DNA from: Lysobacterales bacterium
GTDB taxonomy: Bacteria; Pseudomonadota; Gammaproteobacteria; Xanthomonadales; SZUA-38
Direction of reading: 5' to 3'
Assembly (NCBI GenBank): GCA_030065125.1
Contig: JASJDM010000044.1
Span: forward strand, 1 to 50,471
DNA length: 50,471 nucleotides
Shown: piece by piece, positions 9,686-18,615 of the stretch
How positions within the stretch are numbered: the stretch's first letter is position 1
Layout: every line of letters starts with the position of its first letter
Translations under genes and position numbers: made by a program
Notes under the pieces: generated by a model
What the model was told of the DNA's origin: nothing
What the model saw: the letters and a program-made list of their open reading frames with translations, nothing else
The model's database searches: none

Positions 9686-11509
9686 CTAGAAAGTGCGCTT
9701 GAAGGTCAGGGAGATGTTGTCCCGGTCTTTCCAAAGTCCAGCCAGACCATTGTTGTAGTCGCCGAAGAAGAAGTTGTAACGGATGTCTGCCGTCCACGAC
9801 TGGTCGACCAGGAACTCAAAGCCCAGCGCGCCACTGCCAACGCCGTCGTCGCCGCCAAACGCAATGGGCGAGTTGCCGGAAATACCCATACCCACCGATG
9901 CCCGGACGGTCAGGTCCACGCCTGGAAGGACCTGGTACCAGGTTGGGTTGAAGTTGACGGCGAGATGGGTGATGACCTCGTTTTCATTGACGTCGATGCG
10001 GTCGGTCACATTGATCAGGTCCGGCCGCGAGTTGACGTTGTCCAGCATCGAGATGGTGGCCTCGACAACGAAAGACCCCCCCTCCCAGATGCCGTTGTCG
10101 GTGAGCAGTCCCAGCCCGTTGACGACCAGATGCCAGGTATCGCCGGTCGTGAAATAGTCGTCGTAGGTGGCCTCATTGGCCGCGGCGAAGTCGGTTCCTG
10201 AACCCAGCAGGGGTGCAAACGGGGGCGGGATCCGGTCGAAGCGCTGCAGCGCAGACCCCAGCGCCAGCCGGATCGGTGCGTCCCGTCGATGGGTCAGGTC
10301 CATGCCGATACTGATGTCGCCGACCTGCTTCGACAGGGACAGGCCAAACAGGTCGATATCTTCCTTGTACGCCCACTTGACGTCACCGATGGCGATCTGG
10401 TTTGACGCAACGGGTGTTGGCGGTGCGCCAAAGGCCGTTCTTAGGCCGTTGATCTGGGCCTGGCTGAAACCGGCCGCCGCGAGCTGCGCGTCGAACAGTC
10501 CGACCGCCAGGGCCTGGTCAGCGTGGATGGCGCCGATGAGCCCGTCCTGGACCTTTGAATGGTAGTTCAGATAGTAGAAGCTGGCTTCCAGTCCGGAGTT
10601 TTCGAAGTAGTACTCAAAATTGATGCCGAACTCGCCTTCGTCGGGATGTTCGTCCGGCCTCATTTCGAGGCCGATGCCCAGGTCGGGGATACCGTTGCCG
10701 GTCAGGTCGGGAGCCGCCAGATGGACGATTTCCGTGTCTTCTGTTAAACCGTCACCCGGGCTGAAATAGGTGGTGCCAATTGGCAGGCGATAGTTTTCCC
10801 ACTCCAGGCCGTAGTAAGCACTGACCGTCAGGTTATCGGTCATCTGCACCACGGTGGACAGCTTGTTAGTCGGTCGAAACAGCTCTTTCGCTTCGCTGCC
10901 CGGCACGGAAAACCCCTTGAGTGCGTCGATGGCGTTCATCGATCCGCCAACGCTGTGCACCGCGCCGGTAAGCAACAGGCTCTGCCCCCAGTAGATCGTA
11001 TGGCGCCCTGCCCGCACGCTCGCCGCCGCATCACCCGCATCGAAGCTGAAGAACGCAAACGCGTCGAGCAGTTCTCCACCTCTCTCGTGCAGATCTTTTG
11101 CTGCGTCGTTCAGGGCGCCGACCGGCACGGAAGGATTGGACCAGTGGGCGGAGATCGTGTCGGGCTGATCCATGCCGTTGGCGTAGACGAAGTCGTACCA
11201 GGCCGCCCCGCTGATGCGGAATCCGATGGTGTCCTTGAATACGACATCGAGCTCGGACAGTAGGTCGACCCGCGTGCTCACCAGCTTGTTGCGTCCGAAC
11301 GACAGGGTTGGATCGGCGGACAGCAATTCGAACACGCCAAATCGCACGTCGTCGTCGATATCCGACACTCGCGAAGCCGCATTGAATCGGAACTGGTTGT
11401 CCCAGCGGACGCTCCAGTCATCGCCCGTATCCAGCTCGAAACCGACTGCACCCGTACTGAGCGCGACGAGCGCGGCGGCCGCCAAAATCGTCTTGGGCCT
11501 CATTGCCAT
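9686..11509 (-). CDS. DUF1302 outer-membrane protein
   Basis: The 607-residue product has a signal peptide (MAMRPKTILAAAALVALSTG, cleavage near residue 22) followed by DDWSVRWDNQFRFNAASRV and many amphipathic strands, ending YNNGLAGLWKDRDNISLTFKRTF with a C-terminal Phe typical of beta-barrels. ASVRAGRHTIYWGQSLL is a DUF1302 hallmark. It probably forms an outer-membrane channel for a hydrophobic compound, working with the DUF1329 partner next door. It is the first gene of the minus-strand operon and faces the AraC-type regulator at 11791 across 281 bp. Two ATGs (11509 and 11503) are possible behind AGGAAAGGGGG; the second has better spacing. Confidence 0.92.
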   Translation of the reverse strand: MAMRPKTILAAAALVALSTGAVGFELDTGDDWSVRWDNQFRFNAASRVSDIDDDVRFGVFELLSADPTLSFGRNKLVSTRVDLLSELDVVFKDTIGFRISGAAWYDFVYANGMDQPDTISAHWSNPSVPVGALNDAAKDLHERGGELLDAFAFFSFDAGDAAASVRAGRHTIYWGQSLLLTGAVHSVGGSMNAIDALKGFSVPGSEAKELFRPTNKLSTVVQMTDNLTVSAYYGLEWENYRLPIGTTYFSPGDGLTEDTEIVHLAAPDLTGNGIPDLGIGLEMRPDEHPDEGEFGINFEYYFENSGLEASFYYLNYHSKVQDGLIGAIHADQALAVGLFDAQLAAAGFSQAQINGLRTAFGAPPTPVASNQIAIGDVKWAYKEDIDLFGLSLSKQVGDISIGMDLTHRRDAPIRLALGSALQRFDRIPPPFAPLLGSGTDFAAANEATYDDYFTTGDTWHLVVNGLGLLTDNGIWEGGSFVVEATISMLDNVNSRPDLINVTDRIDVNENEVITHLAVNFNPTWYQVLPGVDLTVRASVGMGISGNSPIAFGGDDGVGSGALGFEFLVDQSWTADIRYNFFFGDYNNGLAGLWKDRDNISLTFKRTF

Positions 11510-11790
11510 CCCCCTTTCCTGTTTTGTCTTGCTTTGTCCATTCCCGCAGCTCCCGTGCCCCAGCCGGGCATGGCGCTTATGGCATCAGTTTGATGGGATC
11601 AATGTATTGCTGGAATTGTCGCCCTGACAGGTTGCAAGCGACCCGGAAGGGGTTGAATTGGGACAAGCATCAGAGCACGAGGGCTCCCAGGGCATCCGTG
11701 AAGGAGGTCGGGACGCAGGGGGTGTCGCTGCCGGCATTTGTGCTATATATATCGGTCATGAGGGGTCAAAGTGCTCGTAGAGGCATTTAA
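11510..11790. promoter_or_regulatory. Divergent control region, DUF1302 operon and AraC gene
   Basis: This 281-bp gap separates the start of the minus-strand hydrophobic-compound operon from the plus-strand AraC-type regulator, so promoters for both must lie here. I see an AT-rich tract, TGCTATATATATCGG, around 11741-11755 that could serve as a -10 region for the regulator. AGAGG lies before the ATG at 11791. No unambiguous operator repeats stand out by eye. Confidence 0.5.
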
Positions 11791-12897
11791 ATGCTCGCCA
11801 AAAAGCCGGAAAAATTCCTATCTGAGACGCCTTTCCTCGAAGATTTCGACGAGCCCGTGTACACCACATCCGAAGCGCTTGTGATCACCGACGTGCTTGC
11901 GGAGCAAGGTGTCGACTTCAGGGCAGCATTGGAGGGAACCGGGATCTCGCGCCGCGCCCTGCACGATCCTTATGCACGCATTTCGGCGCGACAGCGACTG
12001 GCCCTATATCGAAATGCCAGGCGTCTCAGCCCGGATTCGGGCTTTGGCCTGACGGTCGGCACGCGCCTGCATATCAGCAGTTACGGCATGTACGGCCTGG
12101 CAATGCTCAGCTGCCCCACGTTGGGCGATATGTTTGATTTCGCCTTCAAGTACCTGAAGCTGGCCGGACCCTTGTTGGAAAAGGTTTTCGTACGGCGTGG
12201 ACCGCTGGCCTACTTCGAAGCCCGCGACGCCCTGCACCTGGGCGACGATCTGCCCTTGGCCATCGACATCTGTTTTGGTTCGACGGTTTCGATCCTGCGA
12301 GACAACCTAGGTGCTTCTTTCGTACCTGATCGCGTCGAGTTCTCTTTTGCCCCGCCCCCACACGCGGATCGCTACGCTGCTGCGTGGGGCTGTGAGGCGC
12401 AGTTCGAGACCTCTCGTTCGCGGCTGGAATTTTCAGCGAGCCTGCTGGACAGCAGGATAAGACAGACGAGCGAGCTGACTCTGAAGCTGTGCACGCCGGT
12501 CTGCGAGCGTCTGCTGGCCGAATTTGAGAGCCACGAAAGCCTGGCCTACAAGGTCCGCCGCTGGATGATGCTGTCGCCGGACCGGTCGCCGAAAATCGAA
12601 GCAGCAGCCCGCGCATTCAACGTGACGAGCAGGACGTTCAGACGCAAGCTGGCCGCGGAAGGCACGTCGTTCCGCGAGCTTCGGTGCCAGGTTCGCGAGG
12701 CCCTCGCCACCGAGTATCTCAAGAATACTGACCTGACCACCGCAGAGATCGCTGAACGCATCGGCTTCAGCGATTCCGCCAACTTTCGCAGTGCGTTCAA
12801 GCGCTGGAGGAAACTGACGCCCACAGAGTACCGGGCCAAGGCCACAGCACATAGTGTGGACGCTTCGGACGTTCTGATCTCCGCAAATCGCGCATAA
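11791..12897 (+). CDS. AraC-family regulator with arabinose-binding-like domain
   Basis: The 368-residue product has an N-terminal ligand-sensing domain of the Arabinose_bd type (about residues 25-215, with ALEGTGISRRALHDPYARIS and YGMYGLAMLSCPTLGDMFDF) and a C-terminal AraC double helix-turn-helix (about 260-350). The latter includes AARAFNVTSRTFRRKLAAEG, TTAEIAERIGFSDSANFRSA and FKRWRKLTPTEYR. It is of the OruR/ArgR/MmoR-like subgroup, about the usual 330-370 residues. Its divergent position next to the DUF1302 operon and upstream of the aldehyde dehydrogenase and acyltransferase genes suggests that it senses the transported compound or a product and activates both sides. The inducer is unknown. 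Confidence 0.93.
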   Translation: MLAKKPEKFLSETPFLEDFDEPVYTTSEALVITDVLAEQGVDFRAALEGTGISRRALHDPYARISARQRLALYRNARRLSPDSGFGLTVGTRLHISSYGMYGLAMLSCPTLGDMFDFAFKYLKLAGPLLEKVFVRRGPLAYFEARDALHLGDDLPLAIDICFGSTVSILRDNLGASFVPDRVEFSFAPPPHADRYAAAWGCEAQFETSRSRLEFSASLLDSRIRQTSELTLKLCTPVCERLLAEFESHESLAYKVRRWMMLSPDRSPKIEAAARAFNVTSRTFRRKLAAEGTSFRELRCQVREALATEYLKNTDLTTAEIAERIGFSDSANFRSAFKRWRKLTPTEYRAKATAHSVDASDVLISANRA

Positions 12898-13074
12898 TCT
12901 CACGTTCTTCCGGGTCCAATCCAAAGCACGCCTGGTTGGCCGCTGATCACACAAGATGGCCTGATGCGACCTTGAGCCATGGTCCGGTCCGCCGTAGGTT
13001 GACAGTGGAAATCCTGGCCTGGTCGGCGAGCTGCTGCTGACCATTCACTGAAAACCATACTCGTGAGGTGATGC

Positions 13075-14526
13075 ATGAGTTCCAACGCGGCCATCGAGGC
13101 CACTTCGGCCCCGGTCATCAACAGGGAGGCGGTGCGGGCCAGTTTTGACGCCCAGGTGGCCCGCGCGGGAGCTACCCGCGGCGACGGCGCAAAAACACGC
13201 CTGCAGCGACTCGAACGCCTCGAGGCTGCCATCCTCTCCAGTGTCGACGCGCTGCATGACGCCTGTGCCGCCGATTTCAGGAAGCCGAAGACTGAAATAG
13301 AGCTGTCGGAAATCGCGCCCGTGATCGGCGAGTTGCGGTTTGCGCGCAAAAATCTGAAGCGGTGGATGAAACCTCGACGCGTCCGTCCAACGCTCATGAT
13401 GCTCGGGAACAGAGGAGAGATTCGCTACGAGCCCAAGGGTGTGGCGCTGGTCATTTCTCCATGGAACTACGCCTTCAACCTGTCAATGGGGCCGCTGGTG
13501 TCCGCCGTGGCGGCTGGGAATTCGGTCATGCTAAAACCCTCCGAGTTCACACCAAATGTCGCTGAATACATTTCCGGGCTGGTGGGTAGCGTCTTCGACG
13601 ACAGCGAAGTCGCCGTGATCGAGGGAGGTATCGAAGCATCGCAGGTGCTGCTGGACCTGCCTTTTGACCATGTCTTTTTTACCGGCAGTCCCCAGGTCGG
13701 CCGAATCGTCGCTGCAGCGGCGTCCAGGCATCTCGCTTCGATCACGTTGGAGCTCGGCGGCAAGTCGCCGACGATTATCGACCGAACAGCCGATGTCACG
13801 AAAGCTGCCAGGCGGATTGCATGGGGCAAATTCATTAACAACGGACAAACCTGCATTGCGCCAGACCATGCTTACGTGGACGATGCGGTCTTTGGCGATT
13901 TCGTTAGCGAGTTTCAAAAGTGTATCGACGAGTTCTACGGCCAGTCTATCGACGCTCGTGCCTCGTCCAGACACTATTGCCGAATCGTCAACCGGAAACA
14001 TTTCCAGCGTCTTTCGTCCCTGGTCGACGAAGCCGTCAATGCCGGCGCGAGGCGGTTGACCCTGGACAGGCGGGATGAGGACGAGCTGTTCATGGCGCCC
14101 ACCTTGCTGGAAAACATTCCGCGCGACTGTGGCCTGATGCAGGAGGAGATCTTCGGGCCGGTCCTGCCCCTGATCCGATTCACGGACCTGGCCGATGTAG
14201 TAACCGATGTCAACACGAGGCCGAAACCGCTGGCGCTGTATATCTACTCGAAAAACCGCGAGACCACCGCGCGCCTGCTGCGGGAAATACCGTCCGGCGA
14301 TGCCGTGGTCAACCACAACCTCATCCATTTCCTGCACAAGCGTCTGCCTTTCGGCGGTATCGGAAACAGCGGAATCGGCAAGTCACATGGCTATCACGGC
14401 TTTCTCGCCTTCTCTCATGAGCGCTCGGTGGTGACCAATCACGTTGGGCTGGTCGATCGGCTGTTTCCCCCGTATGCACCGGCCGTCGAGCGCATGGCGC
14501 TATGGGCAAGGCGTTTCTTCGCATAG
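13075..14526 (+). CDS. Aldehyde dehydrogenase (coniferyl aldehyde DH-like)
   Basis: The 483-residue NAD(P)-dependent enzyme oxidises an aldehyde to the acid. Visible motifs are VALVISPWNYAFNL (cofactor loop), MLKPSEFTP, FFTGSPQVGRI, LELGGKSPTI with general base Glu near residue 226, and NNGQTCIAPDH with catalytic Cys near residue 260. EEIFGPVLPL comes late in the protein. The length and the C-terminal HFLHKRLPFGGIGNSGIGKS fit the class-3/coniferyl aldehyde dehydrogenase subgroup, which also includes fatty-aldehyde enzymes. A hydrophobic C-terminus (VDRLFPPYAPAVERMALWAR) suggests membrane association, as in fatty-aldehyde dehydrogenases. It lies 177 bp after the AraC-type gene and 12 bp before the acyltransferase gene, consistent with making an acid for CoA activation. 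Confidence 0.93.
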   Translation: MSSNAAIEATSAPVINREAVRASFDAQVARAGATRGDGAKTRLQRLERLEAAILSSVDALHDACAADFRKPKTEIELSEIAPVIGELRFARKNLKRWMKPRRVRPTLMMLGNRGEIRYEPKGVALVISPWNYAFNLSMGPLVSAVAAGNSVMLKPSEFTPNVAEYISGLVGSVFDDSEVAVIEGGIEASQVLLDLPFDHVFFTGSPQVGRIVAAAASRHLASITLELGGKSPTIIDRTADVTKAARRIAWGKFINNGQTCIAPDHAYVDDAVFGDFVSEFQKCIDEFYGQSIDARASSRHYCRIVNRKHFQRLSSLVDEAVNAGARRLTLDRRDEDELFMAPTLLENIPRDCGLMQEEIFGPVLPLIRFTDLADVVTDVNTRPKPLALYIYSKNRETTARLLREIPSGDAVVNHNLIHFLHKRLPFGGIGNSGIGKSHGYHGFLAFSHERSVVTNHVGLVDRLFPPYAPAVERMALWARRFFA

Positions 14527-14538
14527 CCATTTGGAATC

Positions 14539-15945
14539 ATGAGCAAACTGTCTGTACTGGACCTCGCCTTTTTGGCTCTGGAAACCGCCGCAAATCCCAA
14601 GCACGTGGCAGGACTGGCCGTATTCAAGCCGGGCAGGTCCGGCCCGAGAAGCAGACCACGCGAACTTCTCCAACAGATGAAACAGGTGCCTGCCGCACCG
14701 CCGTTCAATCAGAAGCTGGACACGTCCCTGCTATCCATGCCGCGATGGGTCGAGGATCCCGATACCGACCTCGACTGGCACGTTCGGCACCTAGCACTGC
14801 CGCAGGCGTCCGATGGCCACGACCTCATGCTGCTGGTGTCCCAACTGCACGCCACAACCCTCGATCGTTCTCGCCCGCTGTGGGAGTGTTACCTGATCGA
14901 GGGCCTCGAAGACGGCAATTTCGCGATCTACATTAAAGTGCACCACGCCTACATGGATGGCATGTCGATGGCCCGGCGATTAACCGGAACGCTGAACTCG
15001 TCCGCCAAAGACCTGAGGCTGATGCCCTTTTGGGGTCTGAAATTACAGCGCCCCAAGGTCAGGCCGCATGAAACTGATCTGCTGCAGCAGCTCCTGGGCC
15101 GCCTGAGAAGTGCGGGGACGATTGCAAAGAGCATCCCCATGATGGGTGGCCTGGCAGTGAGCCCTTGGCTGAAGGCCCTTGGTGGGAAGAAACACGCGAT
15201 TCCGATTCCATTCACGGCGCCGCGGACCAGGCTCAATGAACCGCTGACCCCGGCCCGCAGCACGGCACTGGCCAGCCTTTCCCTGGCGCGCATGAAACGT
15301 GTTGCCAAGGCAACCGGCACCACTGTCAACGACGTGCTTCTGTCACTCAGCGACGGCGCACTTCTCGCTTATCTCGATCATTTCGGCGAGAAGCCGCAAG
15401 AGCCCCTGATTGCCCAGATGCCCATTTCAGTAAGGAGAAAAGATGCAGATAGCGGCGGCAACCAGATAACAGTTGCGCAAGTGGAGTTGTCGTTCGGCAG
15501 CCGGGACCCGGTTGAGCGATTGAAGCAGATCAGCCAGCGAACGGCGAATGTCAAAAACCAATATGGTCGCCTGTCTGAGTTCGCCGCCACGAATTATACG
15601 GTTCTGGTACAAAGCCTGGCACAACTGGCAGACGTAACCGGTCTCAACCGCAGGTTACCGCCACTGGGAAACGTGGTGGTCTCCAATGTGCTTGGGCCCA
15701 AGGAGGCATTATACCTGGACGGCGCGAAACTCGTTGGCATGTACCCGATCTCCACGATGCCACCGGGTGTATCGCTGAACATTACGTTTTTTACGACGGC
15801 CGGCACCGTTTACGCCGGAATCGTGGCCGGGCGAGAGGCCATTTCGGATTCGGCATTTCTGGCTGAGCAGATGGAGAACGGGCTAAACCAGTTAACCCGA
15901 AGGTTAAGACAAAAGGCACGCAAAAGTTCGCGCGCCCGTAATTGA
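14539..15945 (+). CDS. Wax ester synthase/diacylglycerol acyltransferase (WS/DGAT)
   Basis: The 468-residue product has the WS/DGAT organisation. The active-site motif HHAYMDG (HHxxxDG) is at residues 135-141, preceded by RPLWECYLIEGL, and a C-terminal domain contains NVVVSNVLGPKEALYLDGAK and GVSLNITFFTTAGTVYAGIV. These enzymes transfer an acyl group from acyl-CoA to a long-chain alcohol or diacylglycerol. The N-terminus LSVLDLAFLALETAANPKHV matches the family start. With the aldehyde dehydrogenase and the acyl-CoA synthetase across the divergent promoter, it suggests that part of the imported hydrophobic material is esterified. Storage-lipid synthesis is an inference. Confidence 0.92.
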   Translation: MSKLSVLDLAFLALETAANPKHVAGLAVFKPGRSGPRSRPRELLQQMKQVPAAPPFNQKLDTSLLSMPRWVEDPDTDLDWHVRHLALPQASDGHDLMLLVSQLHATTLDRSRPLWECYLIEGLEDGNFAIYIKVHHAYMDGMSMARRLTGTLNSSAKDLRLMPFWGLKLQRPKVRPHETDLLQQLLGRLRSAGTIAKSIPMMGGLAVSPWLKALGGKKHAIPIPFTAPRTRLNEPLTPARSTALASLSLARMKRVAKATGTTVNDVLLSLSDGALLAYLDHFGEKPQEPLIAQMPISVRRKDADSGGNQITVAQVELSFGSRDPVERLKQISQRTANVKNQYGRLSEFAATNYTVLVQSLAQLADVTGLNRRLPPLGNVVVSNVLGPKEALYLDGAKLVGMYPISTMPPGVSLNITFFTTAGTVYAGIVAGREAISDSAFLAEQMENGLNQLTRRLRQKARKSSRARN

Positions 15946-15979
15946 AACAGCAGCAAACGCAGGCAAAGGTCGAAGCACA

Positions 15980-16324
15980 ATGGACGAGAATTTTGCGGAG
16001 TCTTCCTGGCAACTCGGTCGATTTATCTGGGCACCGCTGGTCGGACTCAAAAGAGTTCTGCGTCTGACGCCCTTCAAGCACGTCTTCATTGCCAGCGGCG
16101 CCGGGGTCGACGGCGGAAGCATTGACTACGCAAACACGCTTTATCGCGCAAAAGCGGAATACTTCCAGAATCCCCGGTGGTCCGAGCTCGCCGACTGGGA
16201 GCAGGAATTGAACCCTCACTGCGTCAGGGTCGAAACCATGCTGGGCGTCAATACTGTTCCCTTCGAAAGCCCGCCTGAGGTACGCTCTGCCCGGTTCGCC
16301 ATAGCGGAGCCGACGGAGAAATAA
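15980..16324 (+). CDS. Small hypothetical protein (114 aa)
   Basis: I do not recognise this protein. It has no signal peptide or membrane segment. It contains the segments SWQLGRFIWAPLVGLKRVLR, FKHVFIASGAGVDGGSIDYA, and ADWEQELNPHCVRVETMLGV. It lies 34 bp after the WS/DGAT gene and its stop is 2 bp from the ATG of the DUF3604 gene, so it is almost certainly translated as part of that operon. The ribosome site is weak. GC content and codon use look like those of its neighbours. Confidence 0.65.
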   Translation: MDENFAESSWQLGRFIWAPLVGLKRVLRLTPFKHVFIASGAGVDGGSIDYANTLYRAKAEYFQNPRWSELADWEQELNPHCVRVETMLGVNTVPFESPPEVRSARFAIAEPTEK

Positions 16325-16326
16325 CG

Positions 16327-18552
16327 ATGCAGCCACTGATCGGCAGGATGTTCATAGTCAGTTTGATGGTAGTCGGCGCCCAGATCGCCAACGCCCAGGA
16401 AACGCAGCTGTACTGGGGTGACACCCACCTTCACACGAACTACTCACCCGACGCCTATGCATTGATGACCGAGACCGCCGATCCGGACGCGTCTTACCGC
16501 TTTGCCAGGGGCCTGCCCGTGATTGCCGATCTAAGCCGTTCCAGGGTGCAGATCCGCACCCCGCTGGATTTCCTGGTTGTCACCGACCATGCGGAGTACA
16601 TGGGTATCATCCCGGAGATCGCCGCCGGCAACGAGCAACTGATGAAGATCGAGGGCGGCGAGCGCTGGCGCGACATGTTGAACTCCGGGCGGGGCGGAGA
16701 GGTGTTTTTCGAGCTCGTCGGTATGGCGAACACCAATCCGGCAGCCCTGGTTTCGCTCAATTCCCCGGAAATTCGAAAGTCGGTCTGGGGGAGCATTGTC
16801 GATACCGCCGAAACCCATAACGAGCCAGGTGTATTCACGGCCTTCATTGGTTGGGAATGGAGTTCGCTGCCCGAAGGTCGAAACCTGCATCGCATCGTCT
16901 TTACGCCCGACGGCAAGGACAGCGCCATGCGGTACCTGCCGTACAGCATGATGGACAGCTCCAAGCCGCGGGACCTGTACAACTGGCTCGAAAAGACCGC
17001 CGCCGCCGCCGATACTGATTTCGTGGCGATTGCTCACAACATGAACCTGTCCGCCGGGTCCATGTTCCCGCTGGTCGACGAGTATGGCAATCCGATTGAC
17101 CTCGAATACGCCGAGATGCGTGAACGCTGGGAACCCGTTGACGAGGTCACCCAGTACAAGGGTGACAGCGAGACGCACCAGAAGCTGTCGCCGAACGACC
17201 CTTTCGCGGATTTCGAGACCTACGAGCACCTGCTTGACCCCACGGCCACCGACGCGCCCGAGCCGGACGCCGGAGACTATGCGCGTACGGCGCTGATGCG
17301 CGGCCTGCAGTTCGAAGCGAAGATTGGAAAGAATCCCTACAAGTTCGGGATGGTGGGTGCTACCGATTCCCATACCGCGTTCTCGTCGGCGGAGGAGAAC
17401 AACTTCCTCGGCAAGTACGCAGTCGACAGCATTCCCGAGAACAAGAGCAAACGCACCGTGCCCGGCGCTGTGGGTTGGGATGCGGCAGCACAGGGTCTCG
17501 CTGGCGTCTGGGCGACGGAGAACACGCGCCAGGCGATCACCGCGGCCTTCAAGCGAAAAGAGGTCTATGCGACTTCGGGCCCGCGTATCCAGCTGCGGGT
17601 TTTCGGGGGCTACGGCTTCCGGCGGCGCGACGCCCGGGCGGCGGATATCGCCGAGGTCGGCTACCGCAAGGGCGTGCCCATGGGCGGCGATCTCATGACC
17701 GATAAGCGCGGCAAGGCGCCCAGCTTCCTGGTCCATGCGGCGAAAGATCCGCTGGAGGCTAATCTTGACCGCCTGCAGGTCATCAAGGGCTGGCTCAACG
17801 CGGACGGGTCCGTGGAGGAACGGATCTACGACGTGGCGCTGTCAGATGGCAGGAAGGATGGCTCGGTGCCGGTGGGTAACACGGTCAACCTCGAAACGGC
17901 CTCCTACACCAACGACATCGGTGACCCGGAGCTGGTTGCCGTCTGGACCGATCCGGATTTCGAGCCTGGCCTGCGCTCGTTCTATTACGTTCGGGTGCTG
18001 CAGATTCCTACGCCGCGGCACTCGGTGTATGACGCCCTCGCCATGCAGATCGACCCCGAAGAAACCAACAAGCCGACGATTATCCAGGAACGCGCCTATT
18101 CGTCACCGATCTGGTACACGCCGAGTGATTCGGTGTTGACACCTGTTGACGACGTGCCGTTTGAAGAGCTCGATGTCCTCACCGTGGCGGAAGTTCTCGA
18201 GCAGGGGTTTGTGGAAATGGACGAGGCCGCAATATCAGCGCTGGTGGATCGTCGATCATTCACGCTGGTCAATCTCGTATCAGGGCGGGAGTATGAAGGC
18301 GAGCTCCTGGCTTCGGGCACCAGAACCCTCGGGTCGCCTGACGGCACCGCTGCCGATGCGGCCTGGGGCCTGTTGCATGGCGGCCAGCCGCTGATCATGG
18401 GCTCTATCGGTTACGAGGTTGTCGGCAATACGATCGTTACGTCAGACGGCGTGCGCAGAATCACAACGACGCTTTACAGCGAAGGCGATCGCATCCTCGC
18501 CGCGCGCGATGTTGATAACGGCCGCATTCTCTACGAGGTGCGGATGCGGTAG
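16327..18552 (+). CDS. DUF3604 exported putative metallohydrolase
   Basis: The 741-residue product has a signal peptide (MQPLIGRMFIVSLMVVGAQI, cleavage after ANA). DUF3604 motifs follow: LYWGDTHLHTNYSPDAY, LDFLVVTDHAEYMGIIPEI, FTAFIGWEWSS, NLHRIVFTPDG, FGMVGATDSHTAFSS and KRKEVYATSGPRIQLRVFGG. The His/Asp pattern (DTHLH, TDHAE, TDSH) resembles PHP-type metal phosphoesterases, so a periplasmic metal-dependent hydrolase is likely. Substrates of the family are not established. After the DUF3604 core, about 150 extra residues at the C-terminus contain LVDRRSFTLVNLVSGREYEG. It precedes a PpiC-like isomerase and a HupE/UreJ gene, a trio that recurs in marine and soil proteobacteria. A strong terminator follows at 18570. 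Confidence 0.92.
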   Translation: MQPLIGRMFIVSLMVVGAQIANAQETQLYWGDTHLHTNYSPDAYALMTETADPDASYRFARGLPVIADLSRSRVQIRTPLDFLVVTDHAEYMGIIPEIAAGNEQLMKIEGGERWRDMLNSGRGGEVFFELVGMANTNPAALVSLNSPEIRKSVWGSIVDTAETHNEPGVFTAFIGWEWSSLPEGRNLHRIVFTPDGKDSAMRYLPYSMMDSSKPRDLYNWLEKTAAAADTDFVAIAHNMNLSAGSMFPLVDEYGNPIDLEYAEMRERWEPVDEVTQYKGDSETHQKLSPNDPFADFETYEHLLDPTATDAPEPDAGDYARTALMRGLQFEAKIGKNPYKFGMVGATDSHTAFSSAEENNFLGKYAVDSIPENKSKRTVPGAVGWDAAAQGLAGVWATENTRQAITAAFKRKEVYATSGPRIQLRVFGGYGFRRRDARAADIAEVGYRKGVPMGGDLMTDKRGKAPSFLVHAAKDPLEANLDRLQVIKGWLNADGSVEERIYDVALSDGRKDGSVPVGNTVNLETASYTNDIGDPELVAVWTDPDFEPGLRSFYYVRVLQIPTPRHSVYDALAMQIDPEETNKPTIIQERAYSSPIWYTPSDSVLTPVDDVPFEELDVLTVAEVLEQGFVEMDEAAISALVDRRSFTLVNLVSGREYEGELLASGTRTLGSPDGTAADAAWGLLHGGQPLIMGSIGYEVVGNTIVTSDGVRRITTTLYSEGDRILAARDVDNGRILYEVRMR

Positions 18553-18569
18553 TTACAAATGTTGAGGCG

Positions 18570-18604
18570 CACAGGCCGGCGGTGATGCCGGCCTGTGTGT
18601 TTTT
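18570..18604 (+). terminator. Rho-independent terminator after the DUF3604 gene
   Basis: A perfect 11-bp GC-rich stem, CACAGGCCGGC with GCCGGCCTGTG and a six-base loop GGTGAT, is followed by TGTTTTT. It lies 18 bp after the DUF3604 stop codon and 12 bp before the ATG of the PpiC-like gene. It should therefore reduce read-through into the PpiC-HupE pair. Confidence 0.85.
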
Positions 18605-18615
18605 GGAGCAGCCAT

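Noticed and set aside
12433..13044. A 203-codon minus-strand open frame across the AraC gene end
   Set aside because: It is antisense to the conserved HTH region of the AraC-type regulator, and no ribosome site or domain supports it.
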